A stretch of DNA of 64,000 nt, taken from the NCBI RefSeq assembly GCF_026627425.1, contig NZ_JAPNLH010000007.1, forward strand, positions 124,001 through 188,000, read 5' to 3'. Shown one piece after another: positions 41,886 through 50,543 of the stretch. The notes beneath the pieces are model-generated. The model had not been told where the DNA came from. It saw only the letters and a list, made by a program, of their open reading frames with translations, and searched no databases. Positions within the stretch are counted from its first letter, which is position 1. Each line of letters begins with the position of its first letter. Source of the DNA: Arthrobacter endolithicus (GTDB lineage: Bacteria > Actinomycetota > Actinomycetes > Actinomycetales > Micrococcaceae). Both the position numbers and the translations under genes were made by a program.

Positions 41886-44800
41886 TTCCTGCTGCAGTTA
41901 AAGTCACCGCCATCGTCATAGCGCACGACGGCGGCCGGTACCTTCCCAGGACACTCGCGGCCATTTCCGCGCAGACTCGCCCTGCTGACGCTGTTTTCGG
42001 CGCCGACACCGGCTCAAGCGATGGCTCCCTGAAGCTGTTGGAGGACGCCCTGGGCAACGGCAAGGTGATCACTCACTCGTCATCCCGCGGCGGCTTCGGT
42101 TCCGCCGTTGCGGATGTAGTCGGTCGGTTGCCTGCTCCGGCGGGAGCGGACGGGGACGACGAATGGCTCTGGCTGGTGCACGACGATTCGGCACCCGCCC
42201 ATGATGCCCTCGCGGAACTGCTGCTGGCTCTCGAGCGCGCACCGTCGGTGACGGTGGCCGGCTGTAAGCAGCTCGATTGGGACGAACCTCGGAAACTGAT
42301 CGACGTCGGTCTGTCCGCGAGCCGCTGGGCCGAGCGCATCACTTTGATCGACCGTGATGAACACGATCAGGGCCAGCATGACGGCCGCAGCGATGTCTTT
42401 GCCGTCAACTCGGCCGGAATGCTGGTGCGTCGGGACATTTGGGAAAAACTAGACGGCTTTGACCCGGCGGTACCCGGCATTGGGGATGATATTGATTTCT
42501 GCTGGCGGAACAGGCTCGCCGGACACCGGGTCGTCGTGGTGCCGGGGGCCAGAATGCGCCACGTCTCCCGCCGGCAACATAGTGCGGCCTCGCCCAAATC
42601 GGCCCGCAAGGCCGAAGTCCACTTACGCCTAAAACATGCACCCTGGTGGCAGGTGCCTTTTCTTGCCGTCGGTGCCTTGTTGGGCGGCGTGTTCCGTCTC
42701 CTTGCCGGAATAGTGCTCAAGGAGCCCGGCTACGGCGCTCGCCAGTTGGCCGGCACCTGTGCCGCTTTGGCACGGCCGCTGACCCTGCGGCGCAGTCGTG
42801 CCGCCGCCGCACGGACGCGGGTGCTGCCGCGTTCGGTGATGGGCGGACTGCAGGCGGGCGACCGTGAAATCCGTTCGCACCGGCGTTCGTTGTTGGACTC
42901 CTTTTCTGCCGCCGATGCGGACGACCCCGCGGATGACGGATCCGTCCAGCTCGTTCCCAGCGGAGACGCTGCCGATGACTTCGCCGCCCTTCACGCCACC
43001 AATCGGCTGCCGGCAGGGACGGGAGCCGTTGCCGCGGTGGCGCTGTTGCTCGCCGTCGGCCTTATCAGCCTTAACCGCCTGGTCGGTGCCGGGGCAGTGG
43101 CCGGTGGTGGCCTCCTCCCGCTGTCCGCCGGGCTCGGACAGATCTGGCATAACGCGTCGACCTGGTGGATTGCGATCGGCGCAGGACTGCCCGGGCACGG
43201 TGATCCGTTTGGATACGTTCTGTGGCTGCTCGCGCTGGCCGGGGTGGGAAATGGATCCGCGGCGGTTGCCTGGCTGTTGATTCTGGCTCTTCCGTTGGCT
43301 GGACTCGGGGCCTGGTTCGCCGCAGGGGCGCTCACGAGACATCGCCGGGCACGTTTTGCCGCTGCTGTGATCTGGGCCTCCGCCCCGGCGCTACAGATAG
43401 CAATTGGTCAGGGCCGTCTTGGTGCTCTGCTGGCGCACCTTCTGATTCCTTGGGTCCTGCTGGGTTTGATCCGCGCGGCGGGCGGGTCCGTCCTGCGGCG
43501 CGGTGCCACGGTACAGCCGGCGGTCCGACGATCAGCAGCCCATCCTTCGGGAACCGCCCTCGTCGGCGCGGGTCGGCCCGGTTCCGGCCACGTGCCCTCA
43601 TGGACGGCAGCAGCCGCCGCTGGTCTGGGACTGGCCATCATCACGGCCTCCGCGCCGTCATTGTTGCCTGGCGCCGTCGTCGGTATTGGCTTGGCGATGA
43701 TCTTTCTGCGCAGGCGGGGGCGCACTATGTTCTGGGCATTGCTGCCCAGCATTGCGCTGTTTGTTCCGTTCGTTATTTCCACGCTTAACCAGCCGCGGGC
43801 CGTCTTCGCCGATCCGGGCGTGCCGCTGGCCTACACAAACGCACCGCTGTGGCAGCAAATACTCGGGCAACCGCTCAGAATCGGCGCCGGAGCGGGTATC
43901 AACTCCTTGACGTGGTTCGCGGGCGGAACCTTTCCGTGGGCGCTGGCCGCGATGATCGTGGTAGGTGCGCCGGTACTGTTCTTGGCCGTCTGCGCCCTGC
44001 TGATCAGGACCCGGCGATCCGGTATGGTGCGGACGCTGTGGGCGGTCGCCGTGCTGGCGCTGCTCAGCGGTTTCTTCAGCGGAAGCATCGCGGTTGCCCT
44101 GGGTGGTACAGCCCTGGTCACGCCGTTTAGCGGTCCCAGCGTCTCCCTGGCGGCCTTTGCACTCCTCGCGGCCGCGCTGCTCGGGGTTGACGCGCTGCTC
44201 GGGGTCGATGCGCGGCTGCAACGGGTCCGCCGCAGCGCGGGAGCTCCTGCCGTTGCCCGGAGTTCTGGCGCTTACCGTGGTGCAGCGGTACTGGTTTCGG
44301 TGCTTCTGGCGATTTCTCCCGCAGCCAGCCTCGGCCTATGGGTGGCGCAAAACCTCGCATCCGGAGCCGGTCAGAGAACGACGGCGGCTGATCCGGCTCG
44401 AGCGCCGCTTGGTCAGGATGCGGGCTCGCAAAGTGACATAACTAACCTGGGTGTGAATGACGGCGCTGCGGATGGACAATACGGTGTCAGCACCCTGGTC
44501 CGCCCGGGTTCCGCCCGAACCCTGCCAGCCACGGCGACAGACCGTGGCAACGGTCCAGAACGTGCCAGGACCCTGGTCCTGAGCATCAATTCCGACGCCA
44601 GCGTCAGCGCCGCCCTGATGCGCGGCGCCGGGACCACCATGGATTCACTGTCCACTATTGCCTCCGCGCGAGAAATAACCGGATCCCCCGGTGCGGAATC
44701 CCTGCAGGGGGACGATCCCGCCGTCGTCTCCATCCGAAAGGCCGTGGCAACGATCATGTCCGGCACCGGGGTTGACCCCCGACCGCAGCTGACAGAGCTT

Positions 44801-45469
44801 GGGATCGGCTTCGTGGTGCTGCACAATGGCGACACGGCCGCGGAGTTGATGGCCAGTCAGATCGAAGCCGTCCCAGGACTGGCCACCGTCGGGCCCACCG
44901 ACGTCGGGTGGCTCTGGCGGGTGACGCCGGCCGCTGTCTCCGGGCAGACGCCCGAGGTCGGTTCGCGGGTGCGCATTACGGACCGGTCCGGAGTGACGGT
45001 TTCCTACCTGCCTTCCGACGTGCTGAACGTGGACACGCAGATTGAACCGGGGTCAGCCGACCGGCTGGTAGTGCTGGCGGAACGGGCCGATGCGGGGTGG
45101 GCAGCCTGGCTGGACGGCAGGCAACTTACGTCCACGACCTCGGACTGGGCCCAGGCCTTCGCGCTTCCGGCATCCGGCGGCCATCTTGAGGTCCGCTACG
45201 AAAACCCATGGGCGGGGCTGTGGAGCATTGTGCAGATTGTTGTCCTAAGCCTGACCCTGCTGATGGCAATTCCAATGCCGGCACGACGTCGGCGGTTTGG
45301 TGCCGGTTACCCCGGCACGCCGGTGGAGGGTTCCCCATCCAGCGGCCCGGCCGCTGATGGGAAAGTGTCCGTCGGAGCCGCTGCGCCTGCCTCGGCAGCG
45401 CGTGACGCTTCGACCAACGCAGCAGATGACTATGAGGGCACGTTAGGCAAGGTGGGTAACCGTGGTTGA
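41885..45469 (+). CDS. Large membrane glycosyltransferase (GT2) with probable ATT start
   Basis: Cell-envelope glycosyltransferase, 1194 residues. The N-terminal GT2 domain (about 1-250) starts VKVTAIVIAHDGGRYLPRTL and has GADTGSSDGS, the WLWLVHDDSAPAHDAL Asp motif and GFDPAVPGIGDDIDFCWRNRL. About ten membrane helices follow (about 340-800), then an extracytoplasmic domain and a last helix (WSIVQIVVLSLTLLMAI). No ATG, GTG or TTG occurs in frame before 42038, which is inside the GT2 fold. An ATT at 41885 overlaps the whiB TAA (TAATT), so it is taken as start. Followed by DUF5719 with an 8-base overlap. Confidence 0.88.
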   Translation: MPAAVKVTAIVIAHDGGRYLPRTLAAISAQTRPADAVFGADTGSSDGSLKLLEDALGNGKVITHSSSRGGFGSAVADVVGRLPAPAGADGDDEWLWLVHDDSAPAHDALAELLLALERAPSVTVAGCKQLDWDEPRKLIDVGLSASRWAERITLIDRDEHDQGQHDGRSDVFAVNSAGMLVRRDIWEKLDGFDPAVPGIGDDIDFCWRNRLAGHRVVVVPGARMRHVSRRQHSAASPKSARKAEVHLRLKHAPWWQVPFLAVGALLGGVFRLLAGIVLKEPGYGARQLAGTCAALARPLTLRRSRAAAARTRVLPRSVMGGLQAGDREIRSHRRSLLDSFSAADADDPADDGSVQLVPSGDAADDFAALHATNRLPAGTGAVAAVALLLAVGLISLNRLVGAGAVAGGGLLPLSAGLGQIWHNASTWWIAIGAGLPGHGDPFGYVLWLLALAGVGNGSAAVAWLLILALPLAGLGAWFAAGALTRHRRARFAAAVIWASAPALQIAIGQGRLGALLAHLLIPWVLLGLIRAAGGSVLRRGATVQPAVRRSAAHPSGTALVGAGRPGSGHVPSWTAAAAAGLGLAIITASAPSLLPGAVVGIGLAMIFLRRRGRTMFWALLPSIALFVPFVISTLNQPRAVFADPGVPLAYTNAPLWQQILGQPLRIGAGAGINSLTWFAGGTFPWALAAMIVVGAPVLFLAVCALLIRTRRSGMVRTLWAVAVLALLSGFFSGSIAVALGGTALVTPFSGPSVSLAAFALLAAALLGVDALLGVDARLQRVRRSAGAPAVARSSGAYRGAAVLVSVLLAISPAASLGLWVAQNLASGAGQRTTAADPARAPLGQDAGSQSDITNLGVNDGAADGQYGVSTLVRPGSARTLPATATDRGNGPERARTLVLSINSDASVSAALMRGAGTTMDSLSTIASAREITGSPGAESLQGDDPAVVSIRKAVATIMSGTGVDPRPQLTELGIGFVVLHNGDTAAELMASQIEAVPGLATVGPTDVGWLWRVTPAAVSGQTPEVGSRVRITDRSGVTVSYLPSDVLNVDTQIEPGSADRLVVLAERADAGWAAWLDGRQLTSTTSDWAQAFALPASGGHLEVRYENPWAGLWSIVQIVVLSLTLLMAIPMPARRRRFGAGYPGTPVEGSPSSGPAADGKVSVGAAAPASAARDASTNAADDYEGTLGKVGNRG

Positions 45470-47174
45470 GTCATCGAAGGAATCGAAGGAATCGAAGCGG
45501 CGGTTGACGAGCTCGGCGCAGGGGCCTGAGCAGTCTGGGTTGCCGGGCAAAGGACATCGGACTGTTCGGCGGCGCCGGGCCGCAGCCGAGTCGATATTGG
45601 CCGGCTCCGTTGCGGTGGCCGCCGTCGCGGTGGTGACCATAGGTTCGATCGTGCCCGGGTTCACCGCTGCCGCAGTGGTGGATCCGCCAGCGGTGGCGCT
45701 GCCCGCCGGGCAGAGTACGGCCGCCTGCCCTGGGCCCGCGCGACTGCTGGACGGCTCGGCGGCCGGAACGGATCCGCAGTTTTCCGCCACCTCCAGCAGT
45801 TCCAGCTCCACCGTGACCGCCTTGGTACTCAGCGCCCCTGACGGCACGGTACCCGGCAGCGCTCTGAGCCCGTTGGGAGCGGGGGAGCCACTGGCGCTGG
45901 TGGCCAAAGCCTCTGCAAGCGGATCTGTCAGCCCCAGCGCGGTCGGCACGGCGGGAGCCACCGCCGGCTCGGCTGGTATTGCCGACCACCGCAAGGCAGC
46001 GGTACTCAAAAGCCAGGCTGTCGCCGGGGCGTCGGTGCTGCGGGCGGATTCGCTCGGCGACAAGCGCGCCTCCCTTGGCGCAGTGATGGCCTATGCTGCG
46101 CCTGATGGCGACCTTGCCGGTCTGGCTGCGGGCGAGTGCCAGCCGCCGGCCAATGACTTATGGCTGGCTGGTGCCAGCACCACAGTTGGCCGCACGGCCA
46201 TTTTGCAGCTTTCGAACTCGTCGCAGACGGCCGCTACGGTGAATCTTGACCTCTTCGGGGACAAGGGACCAGTCCCGGCCCCCGGAGCGAAGGGTTTGTT
46301 GGTGCCGCCGGGAACGAGCAGATCCGTGGTGCTGGCAGGGCTCGCCGCCGGTCAGTCAAATCTCTCGATGCGGCTAAAGAGCACCGGGGGTCCGGTTGCT
46401 GCAACCATCCAACAGTCGGTTTTGCGCGGACTAACTCCCGGTGGAGTGGAAGTTATTTCTCCGGTCAGCGCGCCGGCCGCTCGGCAGGTGATCACCGGTG
46501 TGGCCATCCAGCAGCCGGCTCTGGCTGCGGCGGTGGCAGGACAACCGGGCTACGCCGACGCTGGCGCCGCACTGCAGGTCACGGTTCCGGGCAGCGCGGA
46601 CGCCCTTGTCCAGGTCAAGGTCTACGGTCCCAGCGGCCAGCAGCAGTTGCCGGGAGGAGGCGTTTTTACCGCGAAGGCCGGTGGCGTCAGCGAACTGTCG
46701 CTCACCGGGTTGCCAGCGGGAACTTATACCCTTGATGTCGGCTCGGACGTTGCGTTCACGGCAACGGCCAGGGTAGCAAGCGCGCTCAAGACCGGTGAAC
46801 CCATCGACTTCGGTTCGGCCGGGGCCGGGGGCAAACTGGGGGATGGACAGCTGATTACCGTACCGCAGGGGGTCCTCTCGACGCTCGCCTTTGGCGTCCC
46901 GGCGGGCCGGGCCAAAGTGTCGCTGACGCCGGTTTCGCTCAGCGGCGGGTTCCTGCCCGTGAAGACTGTCGACGTCGCCGGCGGAACCACGCAGACGGTC
47001 GACTCGGCACAGTTGGCCGGTGCGGCCGTGGCAGGGTTTGTTGTCTCCGCCACCGGGGACGCGGTGTACGGCGCACAGATCCTGGGTATCAAGGACAAAG
47101 CGGCTGTGTCCGTCCTTGGCGTCCCCCGGGGCGTTGCAGGTCCGCAGGACCTCAAGGTAATTCTGGGGTACTGA
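45462..47174 (+). CDS. DUF5719 family secreted or membrane-anchored protein
   Basis: A 570-residue protein of unknown function; GTG 45462 overlaps the glycosyltransferase stop. The N-terminus contains a Glu-Ser-Lys tripeptide repeat, then basic residues and one membrane segment (about 45-70, ESILAGSVAVAAVAVVTIGSIVPGFTAAA). The extracytoplasmic part is Ala/Gly/Val/Ser-rich with beta-sandwich-like repeats (LWLAGASTTVGRTAILQLSN, VVLAGLAAGQSNLSMRL) and ends DLKVILGY. Conserved pairing with the GT2 gene suggests a role in the same envelope pathway. Confidence 0.88.
   Translation: MVESSKESKESKRRLTSSAQGPEQSGLPGKGHRTVRRRRAAAESILAGSVAVAAVAVVTIGSIVPGFTAAAVVDPPAVALPAGQSTAACPGPARLLDGSAAGTDPQFSATSSSSSSTVTALVLSAPDGTVPGSALSPLGAGEPLALVAKASASGSVSPSAVGTAGATAGSAGIADHRKAAVLKSQAVAGASVLRADSLGDKRASLGAVMAYAAPDGDLAGLAAGECQPPANDLWLAGASTTVGRTAILQLSNSSQTAATVNLDLFGDKGPVPAPGAKGLLVPPGTSRSVVLAGLAAGQSNLSMRLKSTGGPVAATIQQSVLRGLTPGGVEVISPVSAPAARQVITGVAIQQPALAAAVAGQPGYADAGAALQVTVPGSADALVQVKVYGPSGQQQLPGGGVFTAKAGGVSELSLTGLPAGTYTLDVGSDVAFTATARVASALKTGEPIDFGSAGAGGKLGDGQLITVPQGVLSTLAFGVPAGRAKVSLTPVSLSGGFLPVKTVDVAGGTTQTVDSAQLAGAAVAGFVVSATGDAVYGAQILGIKDKAAVSVLGVPRGVAGPQDLKVILGY
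45471..45500 (+). repeat. 9-bp tandem repeat at the start of the DUF5719 gene
   Basis: TCGAAGGAA-type units encode Ser-Lys-Glu three times right after the start codon. Confidence 0.7.
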
Positions 47175-47245
47175 CAGCCAATCCTGACAGCTACGACTGA
47201 TCGGCGGCTACTGGCCGACGGTGCTGACAGCGGGGCCTGATCCCG

Positions 47246-47752
47246 TCAGTACCGGCGAAACCTACGGTAGGCCGGATCGACGGCGTCCGGGGACAGGTTG
47301 AGCAAGCCGGCTACCTGCTCGATCACCACCTCATGAATGATTTCCCCCAGCTCATCGGGAGTATCGGCCAGCTGTTCAATCGGGCGCCGATAGAGCGTGA
47401 TCACTGCGGGAGCTTCGGCACTGGCCCCCCGGAACAGTGCCATCGGCACGCGTTCTCCGGTGCCGGCCAGGCGCTCAAGGGAGACTGGAATGTCCTCGAC
47501 GGCAAATTCTACCGAGCCCAGGGCCGCACCCCAAAGTTCGCTGAGCCGTTCGGCTGAGTCCATCAGAAGCTCGGTGAATTTTTCCGCCCGGGTGAGCGAG
47601 CCCGGCAGTGCCGGGAGCAGCAATTCGCCGCGTAGTCCCCGGTCATGGCGGTTCCTGTGACGTGTGTGGAAGGCACGCACCCGTCGTTGCGGTCCGCCGG
47701 CAGAGGACGTCTCAAGGTTGATGGTGAAGCCGTCATTGGACTTGAACTGCAT
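47246..47752 (-). CDS. Metallopeptidase-like family protein with degenerate zinc motif
   Basis: Equivalent by position to Rv3259. The 168-residue protein starts MQFKSNDGFTINLET, has an Arg-rich segment (RRVRAFHTRHRNRHDRGLRG), then FTELLMDSAERLSELWG and VPMALFRGASAEAPAVITLYRRP. The putative zincin helix reads IIHEVVIEQVAGLL: the first His and Glu are present but the second His of HExxH is replaced by Ile, so peptidase activity is doubtful. Start set by TAGAGT 6 bases upstream of the ATG. Confidence 0.85.
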   Translation of the reverse strand: MQFKSNDGFTINLETSSAGGPQRRVRAFHTRHRNRHDRGLRGELLLPALPGSLTRAEKFTELLMDSAERLSELWGAALGSVEFAVEDIPVSLERLAGTGERVPMALFRGASAEAPAVITLYRRPIEQLADTPDELGEIIHEVVIEQVAGLLNLSPDAVDPAYRRFRRY

Positions 47753-47758
47753 ATAACG

Positions 47759-47764
47759 ACTCTA
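47759..47764 (-). promoter_or_regulatory. -10 box of the metallopeptidase-like gene (leaderless type)
   Basis: Minus strand TAGAGT, 6 bases before ATG 47752. Confidence 0.55.
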
Positions 47765-47853
47765 GGCCTCCGGTGTGGGATTAATCGACCGGCCGGAACC
47801 GTTCATCGTCAGTGGCCAGCGTCATTGGCCAGCGTCGTCGTTGGCCGGCATCA

Positions 47854-48027
47854 CTAGGCGGCATCTTCGTTCCTGCCGCGTTTCGCCGCACGCCGCCTCT
47901 CATGCGCTGCTTCGGCCATCCGCTGGGCCCGTCGGTTCCTTTGGGCACCCATCATGAATCTGATGATGACCAGGACGGCCAAGGCCCACACCACGACGAC
48001 CGCGGCGATGATGAGGAAGATTTCCAA
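47854..48027 (-). CDS. Small single-pass membrane protein (57 aa)
   Basis: Short gene below usual length cut-offs. TTG 48027 has AAGGAG 7 bases upstream. The product begins MEIFLIIAAVVVV, continues as one hydrophobic helix to about residue 26, and then becomes a strongly basic, Arg/Ala-rich cytoplasmic tail (AQRNRRAQRMAEAAHERRR, then AKRGRNEDAA). TAGTGT (48046-48051, minus strand) could be its -10. It lies between the metallopeptidase-like gene and DUF3499. Function unknown; codon positions and the clean helix-tail layout support it as a real gene. Confidence 0.7.
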   Translation of the reverse strand: MEIFLIIAAVVVVWALAVLVIIRFMMGAQRNRRAQRMAEAAHERRRAAKRGRNEDAA

Positions 48028-48136
48028 GAACGTACTCCTTAGTTGACACTATTGTTTCATCCGTCGGTGCCGTCCCGCGAATGCCGGCAGGTGACCGGCT
48101 TGAGCGAGTCTGAGCGCGCCCGCTGCCAAAGGCGGG

Positions 48137-48142
48137 TAATCT
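48137..48142 (+). promoter_or_regulatory. -10 box of the DUF3499 gene
   Basis: TAATCT, 8 bases before GTG 48151. Confidence 0.45.
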
Positions 48143-48150
48143 TGGAAACC

Positions 48151-48543
48151 GTGGGAACCATGCGCATGTGCTCAAGATCCGGCTGCCGGGAATCGGCAAG
48201 CGCAACTCTGACGTATGTGTATGCGGATTCCACTGCTGTCCTGGGCCCGCTGGCTACTTTCGCCGAACCACACTGTTACGACTTGTGTCCACTGCATGCA
48301 GGACGGCTCAGTGTGCCGCGCGGTTGGGAAGTGCTGCGGCTCGCGACGCCCTCGACCCCGGCAAGCCCCGGACCCGATGATCTGCTCGCCCTGGTCGACG
48401 CCGTTCGTGAGGCGGCGGAGGCTCCCGCGGGCGAACCCGCACCGCTGGTGCAGCGGGGAATGAAGTCCATCCTGGAGCCTCCTGCCGGTGCCCCCGCGGC
48501 CGGGCCGGGGCGTCGCAATCATTTGCGCATTCTGCGGGACTGA
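48151..48543 (+). CDS. DUF3499 family protein
   Basis: Conserved actinobacterial protein equivalent to Rv3258c, 130 residues, function unknown. Core: MCSRSGCRESASATLTYVYADSTAVLGPLATFAEPHCYDLCPLHAG (given here by its CxxxGC, ATLTY, GPLAT, EPH and CxxH residues), which looks like a zinc ribbon. A disordered Pro/Ala tail follows. GTG 48151 is chosen by the -10 box spacing; ATG 48160 is an alternative. In mycobacteria manB follows it; here a Trm112-like gene does. Confidence 0.88.
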   Translation: MGTMRMCSRSGCRESASATLTYVYADSTAVLGPLATFAEPHCYDLCPLHAGRLSVPRGWEVLRLATPSTPASPGPDDLLALVDAVREAAEAPAGEPAPLVQRGMKSILEPPAGAPAAGPGRRNHLRILRD

Positions 48544-48643
48544 ACGCACCGGACTAGGGTTGTACATGGATGAACCGTCCGACGCAGATCGCTGTTACAC
48601 GTTTGCCCGTTCTTGTTGATTGCTTTTGTGAGGGAGTGCACCG

Positions 48644-48904
48644 GTGCCGCATGTCAGAGACGAACTCCTGGTTTTGCTGCGATGCCCCGTAACGAGGTCG
48701 TCGCTGGTGCAGGACGGTGACGATCTGGTCAGCACCGTGCCGGGCCCCGGTGGTCAGCCGTTGCGCTACCGGATCGAGGACGAAATTGTGCTGTTATTGC
48801 GGCCGGAACAGGTTGCCGCCGCCGTTTCAGCTGGTTCCGACCAGCATGATCCGCGGTCGGCGGACCAATCGTTCACGGCAGGCCAGCCAGAGGCCACCTC
48901 GTAA
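48644..48904 (+). CDS. Trm112-like small zinc-ribbon family protein
   Basis: An 86-residue protein with the Trm112/YcaR look: LVLLRCPVTRSSLVQDGDDLVST and the end of the core PLRYRIEDEIVLLLRPEQ. Only one Cys of the usual metal pairs remains (RCPVT), so zinc binding is doubtful. Members of this family activate methyltransferases or other enzymes. GTG start; it lies 35 bases upstream of ahcY and is likely cotranscribed. Confidence 0.8.
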   Translation: MPHVRDELLVLLRCPVTRSSLVQDGDDLVSTVPGPGGQPLRYRIEDEIVLLLRPEQVAAAVSAGSDQHDPRSADQSFTAGQPEATS

Positions 48905-48938
48905 AGTGACCGTCTTTCCACCTGAACATTAAGGAACT

Positions 48939-50489
48939 ATGCAGATGACTTCCGAGCTATCTTCTGTACTGTCTTCAGGGCACCAGAGCGTTGATACGCC
49001 CGATTTCAAGGTCGCAGACCTTTCCCTTGCCGAGGCGGGCCGTCACCAGATCCGGCTGGCCGAACATGAAATGCCCGGGCTCATGACGCTCCGGGACGAA
49101 TTCGGTGACAGTCAGCCGCTGCGGGGCGCCCGAATCGCCGGCTCCCTGCACATGACGGTGCAGACCGCCGTGCTCATTGAGACGCTGGTGGCTCTCGGTG
49201 CGCAGGTCCGCTGGGCCTCCTGCAACATTTTCTCGACGCAGGATGAAGCGGCCGCGGCCGTCGTCGTCGGCCCCGGCACCGTCGAGGATCCGCAGGGCGT
49301 CCCGGTTTTTGCCTGGAAAGGGGAGACACTAGCGGACTACTGGTGGACGGCCCAACAGATTTTAAGCTGGCCCGGCGCGGCTGAGGATCCACAGCTGGGC
49401 CCGAACATGATCCTTGACGACGGCGGAGACGCCACCATGCTGCTGCATAAGGGCGTCGAATTCGAAGCCGCAGGAGAGGTTCCGGCGGGAACCGACGCAG
49501 ACCCGGAGGAGTATCGGGTATTCCTTGACGTGCTGCGGGAAACCCTCGCCCTGGACGGACAAAAGTGGACCCGTGTAGCGCGTGGCATCCGCGGTGTCAC
49601 CGAGGAAACCACCACAGGCGTCATGCGGCTGTACCAGCTTGCTGAGCAGGGGAAACTGCTTTTTCCTGCCATCAATGTCAATGACTCCGTCACCAAGAGT
49701 AAGTTCGACAACAAATACGGCATCCGGCATTCGCTTCCGGACGGTCTCAACCGCGCAACTGATGTGTTAATGGGCGGTAAGGTCGCCGTCGTCTGCGGGT
49801 ACGGCGACGTCGGTAAGGGGGCGGCGGAAGCGCTGCGGGGGCAAGGCTCGCGGGTGATCGTGACCGAAATCGATCCGATCTGTGCGCTGCAGGCGGCCAT
49901 GGACGGCTATCAGGTGGCGAAACTGGAGTCGGTTCTGGGTGAAGGACATATCTTCATCACAACTACCGGCAATAAGGCTGTCATCACCGCCGCGCACATG
50001 GCGGGCATGCGGAACAAGGCAATCGTGGGCAACATTGGCCATTTCGACAACGAGATCGACATGGCAGGGCTGGCGCAGATTCCGGGCATCAGGAAAGTGG
50101 AAATCAAGCCACAGGTGCACGAATGGGTGTTCGACGACGGCGGGTCGGGCGGAGGGCAAGAGCCGCGGTCCATCATTGTGCTCTCCGAAGGGCGCCTGCT
50201 GAACCTGGGTAATGCCACCGGCCATCCCTCCTTCGTGATGAGTAATTCGTTCGCCAACCAGACCATTGCGCAGATCGAAATCTTCAGCAAGCACGGGCAG
50301 GCCGATGCCGATGGGAATCCGGTCTACCGCAATGAGGTCTATGTGCTGCCGAAGATCCTCGACGAAAAGGTGGCACGGCTGCATTTGGCGGCACTGGACA
50401 TCGAACTGACCGAACTCAGCCGGGAGCAGGCGGACTATCTGGGACTGGATGTGGCCGGCCCCTACAAATCAGAGCACTACCGCTACTGA
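48939..50489 (+). CDS. ahcY: S-adenosylhomocysteine hydrolase
   Basis: Splits S-adenosylhomocysteine to adenosine and homocysteine, keeping methylation going. The 516-residue NAD enzyme has [18 protein letters not shown], the substrate segment [16 protein letters not shown] with catalytic Lys/Asp, the NAD motif [16 protein letters not shown], and the C-terminal [31 protein letters not shown] region ending YKSEHYRY (NAD Lys/Tyr). AAGGA lies close before the ATG at 48939; ATG 48945 is also possible. No SAH riboswitch is apparent in the short leader. Confidence 0.97.
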   Translation: MQMTSELSSVLSSGHQSVDTPDFKVADLSLAEAGRHQIRLAEHEMPGLMTLRDEFGDSQPLRGARIAGSLHMTVQTAVLIETLVALGAQVRWASCNIFSTQDEAAAAVVVGPGTVEDPQGVPVFAWKGETLADYWWTAQQILSWPGAAEDPQLGPNMILDDGGDATMLLHKGVEFEAAGEVPAGTDADPEEYRVFLDVLRETLALDGQKWTRVARGIRGVTEETTTGVMRLYQLAEQGKLLFPAINVNDSVTKSKFDNKYGIRHSLPDGLNRATDVLMGGKVAVVCGYGDVGKGAAEALRGQGSRVIVTEIDPICALQAAMDGYQVAKLESVLGEGHIFITTTGNKAVITAAHMAGMRNKAIVGNIGHFDNEIDMAGLAQIPGIRKVEIKPQVHEWVFDDGGSGGGQEPRSIIVLSEGRLLNLGNATGHPSFVMSNSFANQTIAQIEIFSKHGQADADGNPVYRNEVYVLPKILDEKVARLHLAALDIELTELSREQADYLGLDVAGPYKSEHYRY

Positions 50490-50543
50490 GGCTGCACCGT
50501 CGATTAAATCCGCGGTCGAGCAACCGGCTGGGAAGGAGCGTCC

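Noticed and set aside
42038-42040. TTG as start of the large glycosyltransferase
   Set aside because: It would remove the first strand and nucleotide-binding loop (VTAIVIAHDGGRYL and GADTGSSDGS), which are well preserved upstream.
48904-48938. S-adenosylhomocysteine riboswitch before ahcY
   Set aside because: Only about 35 bases separate the stop and the start, too short for the known aptamer, and no conserved core is seen.
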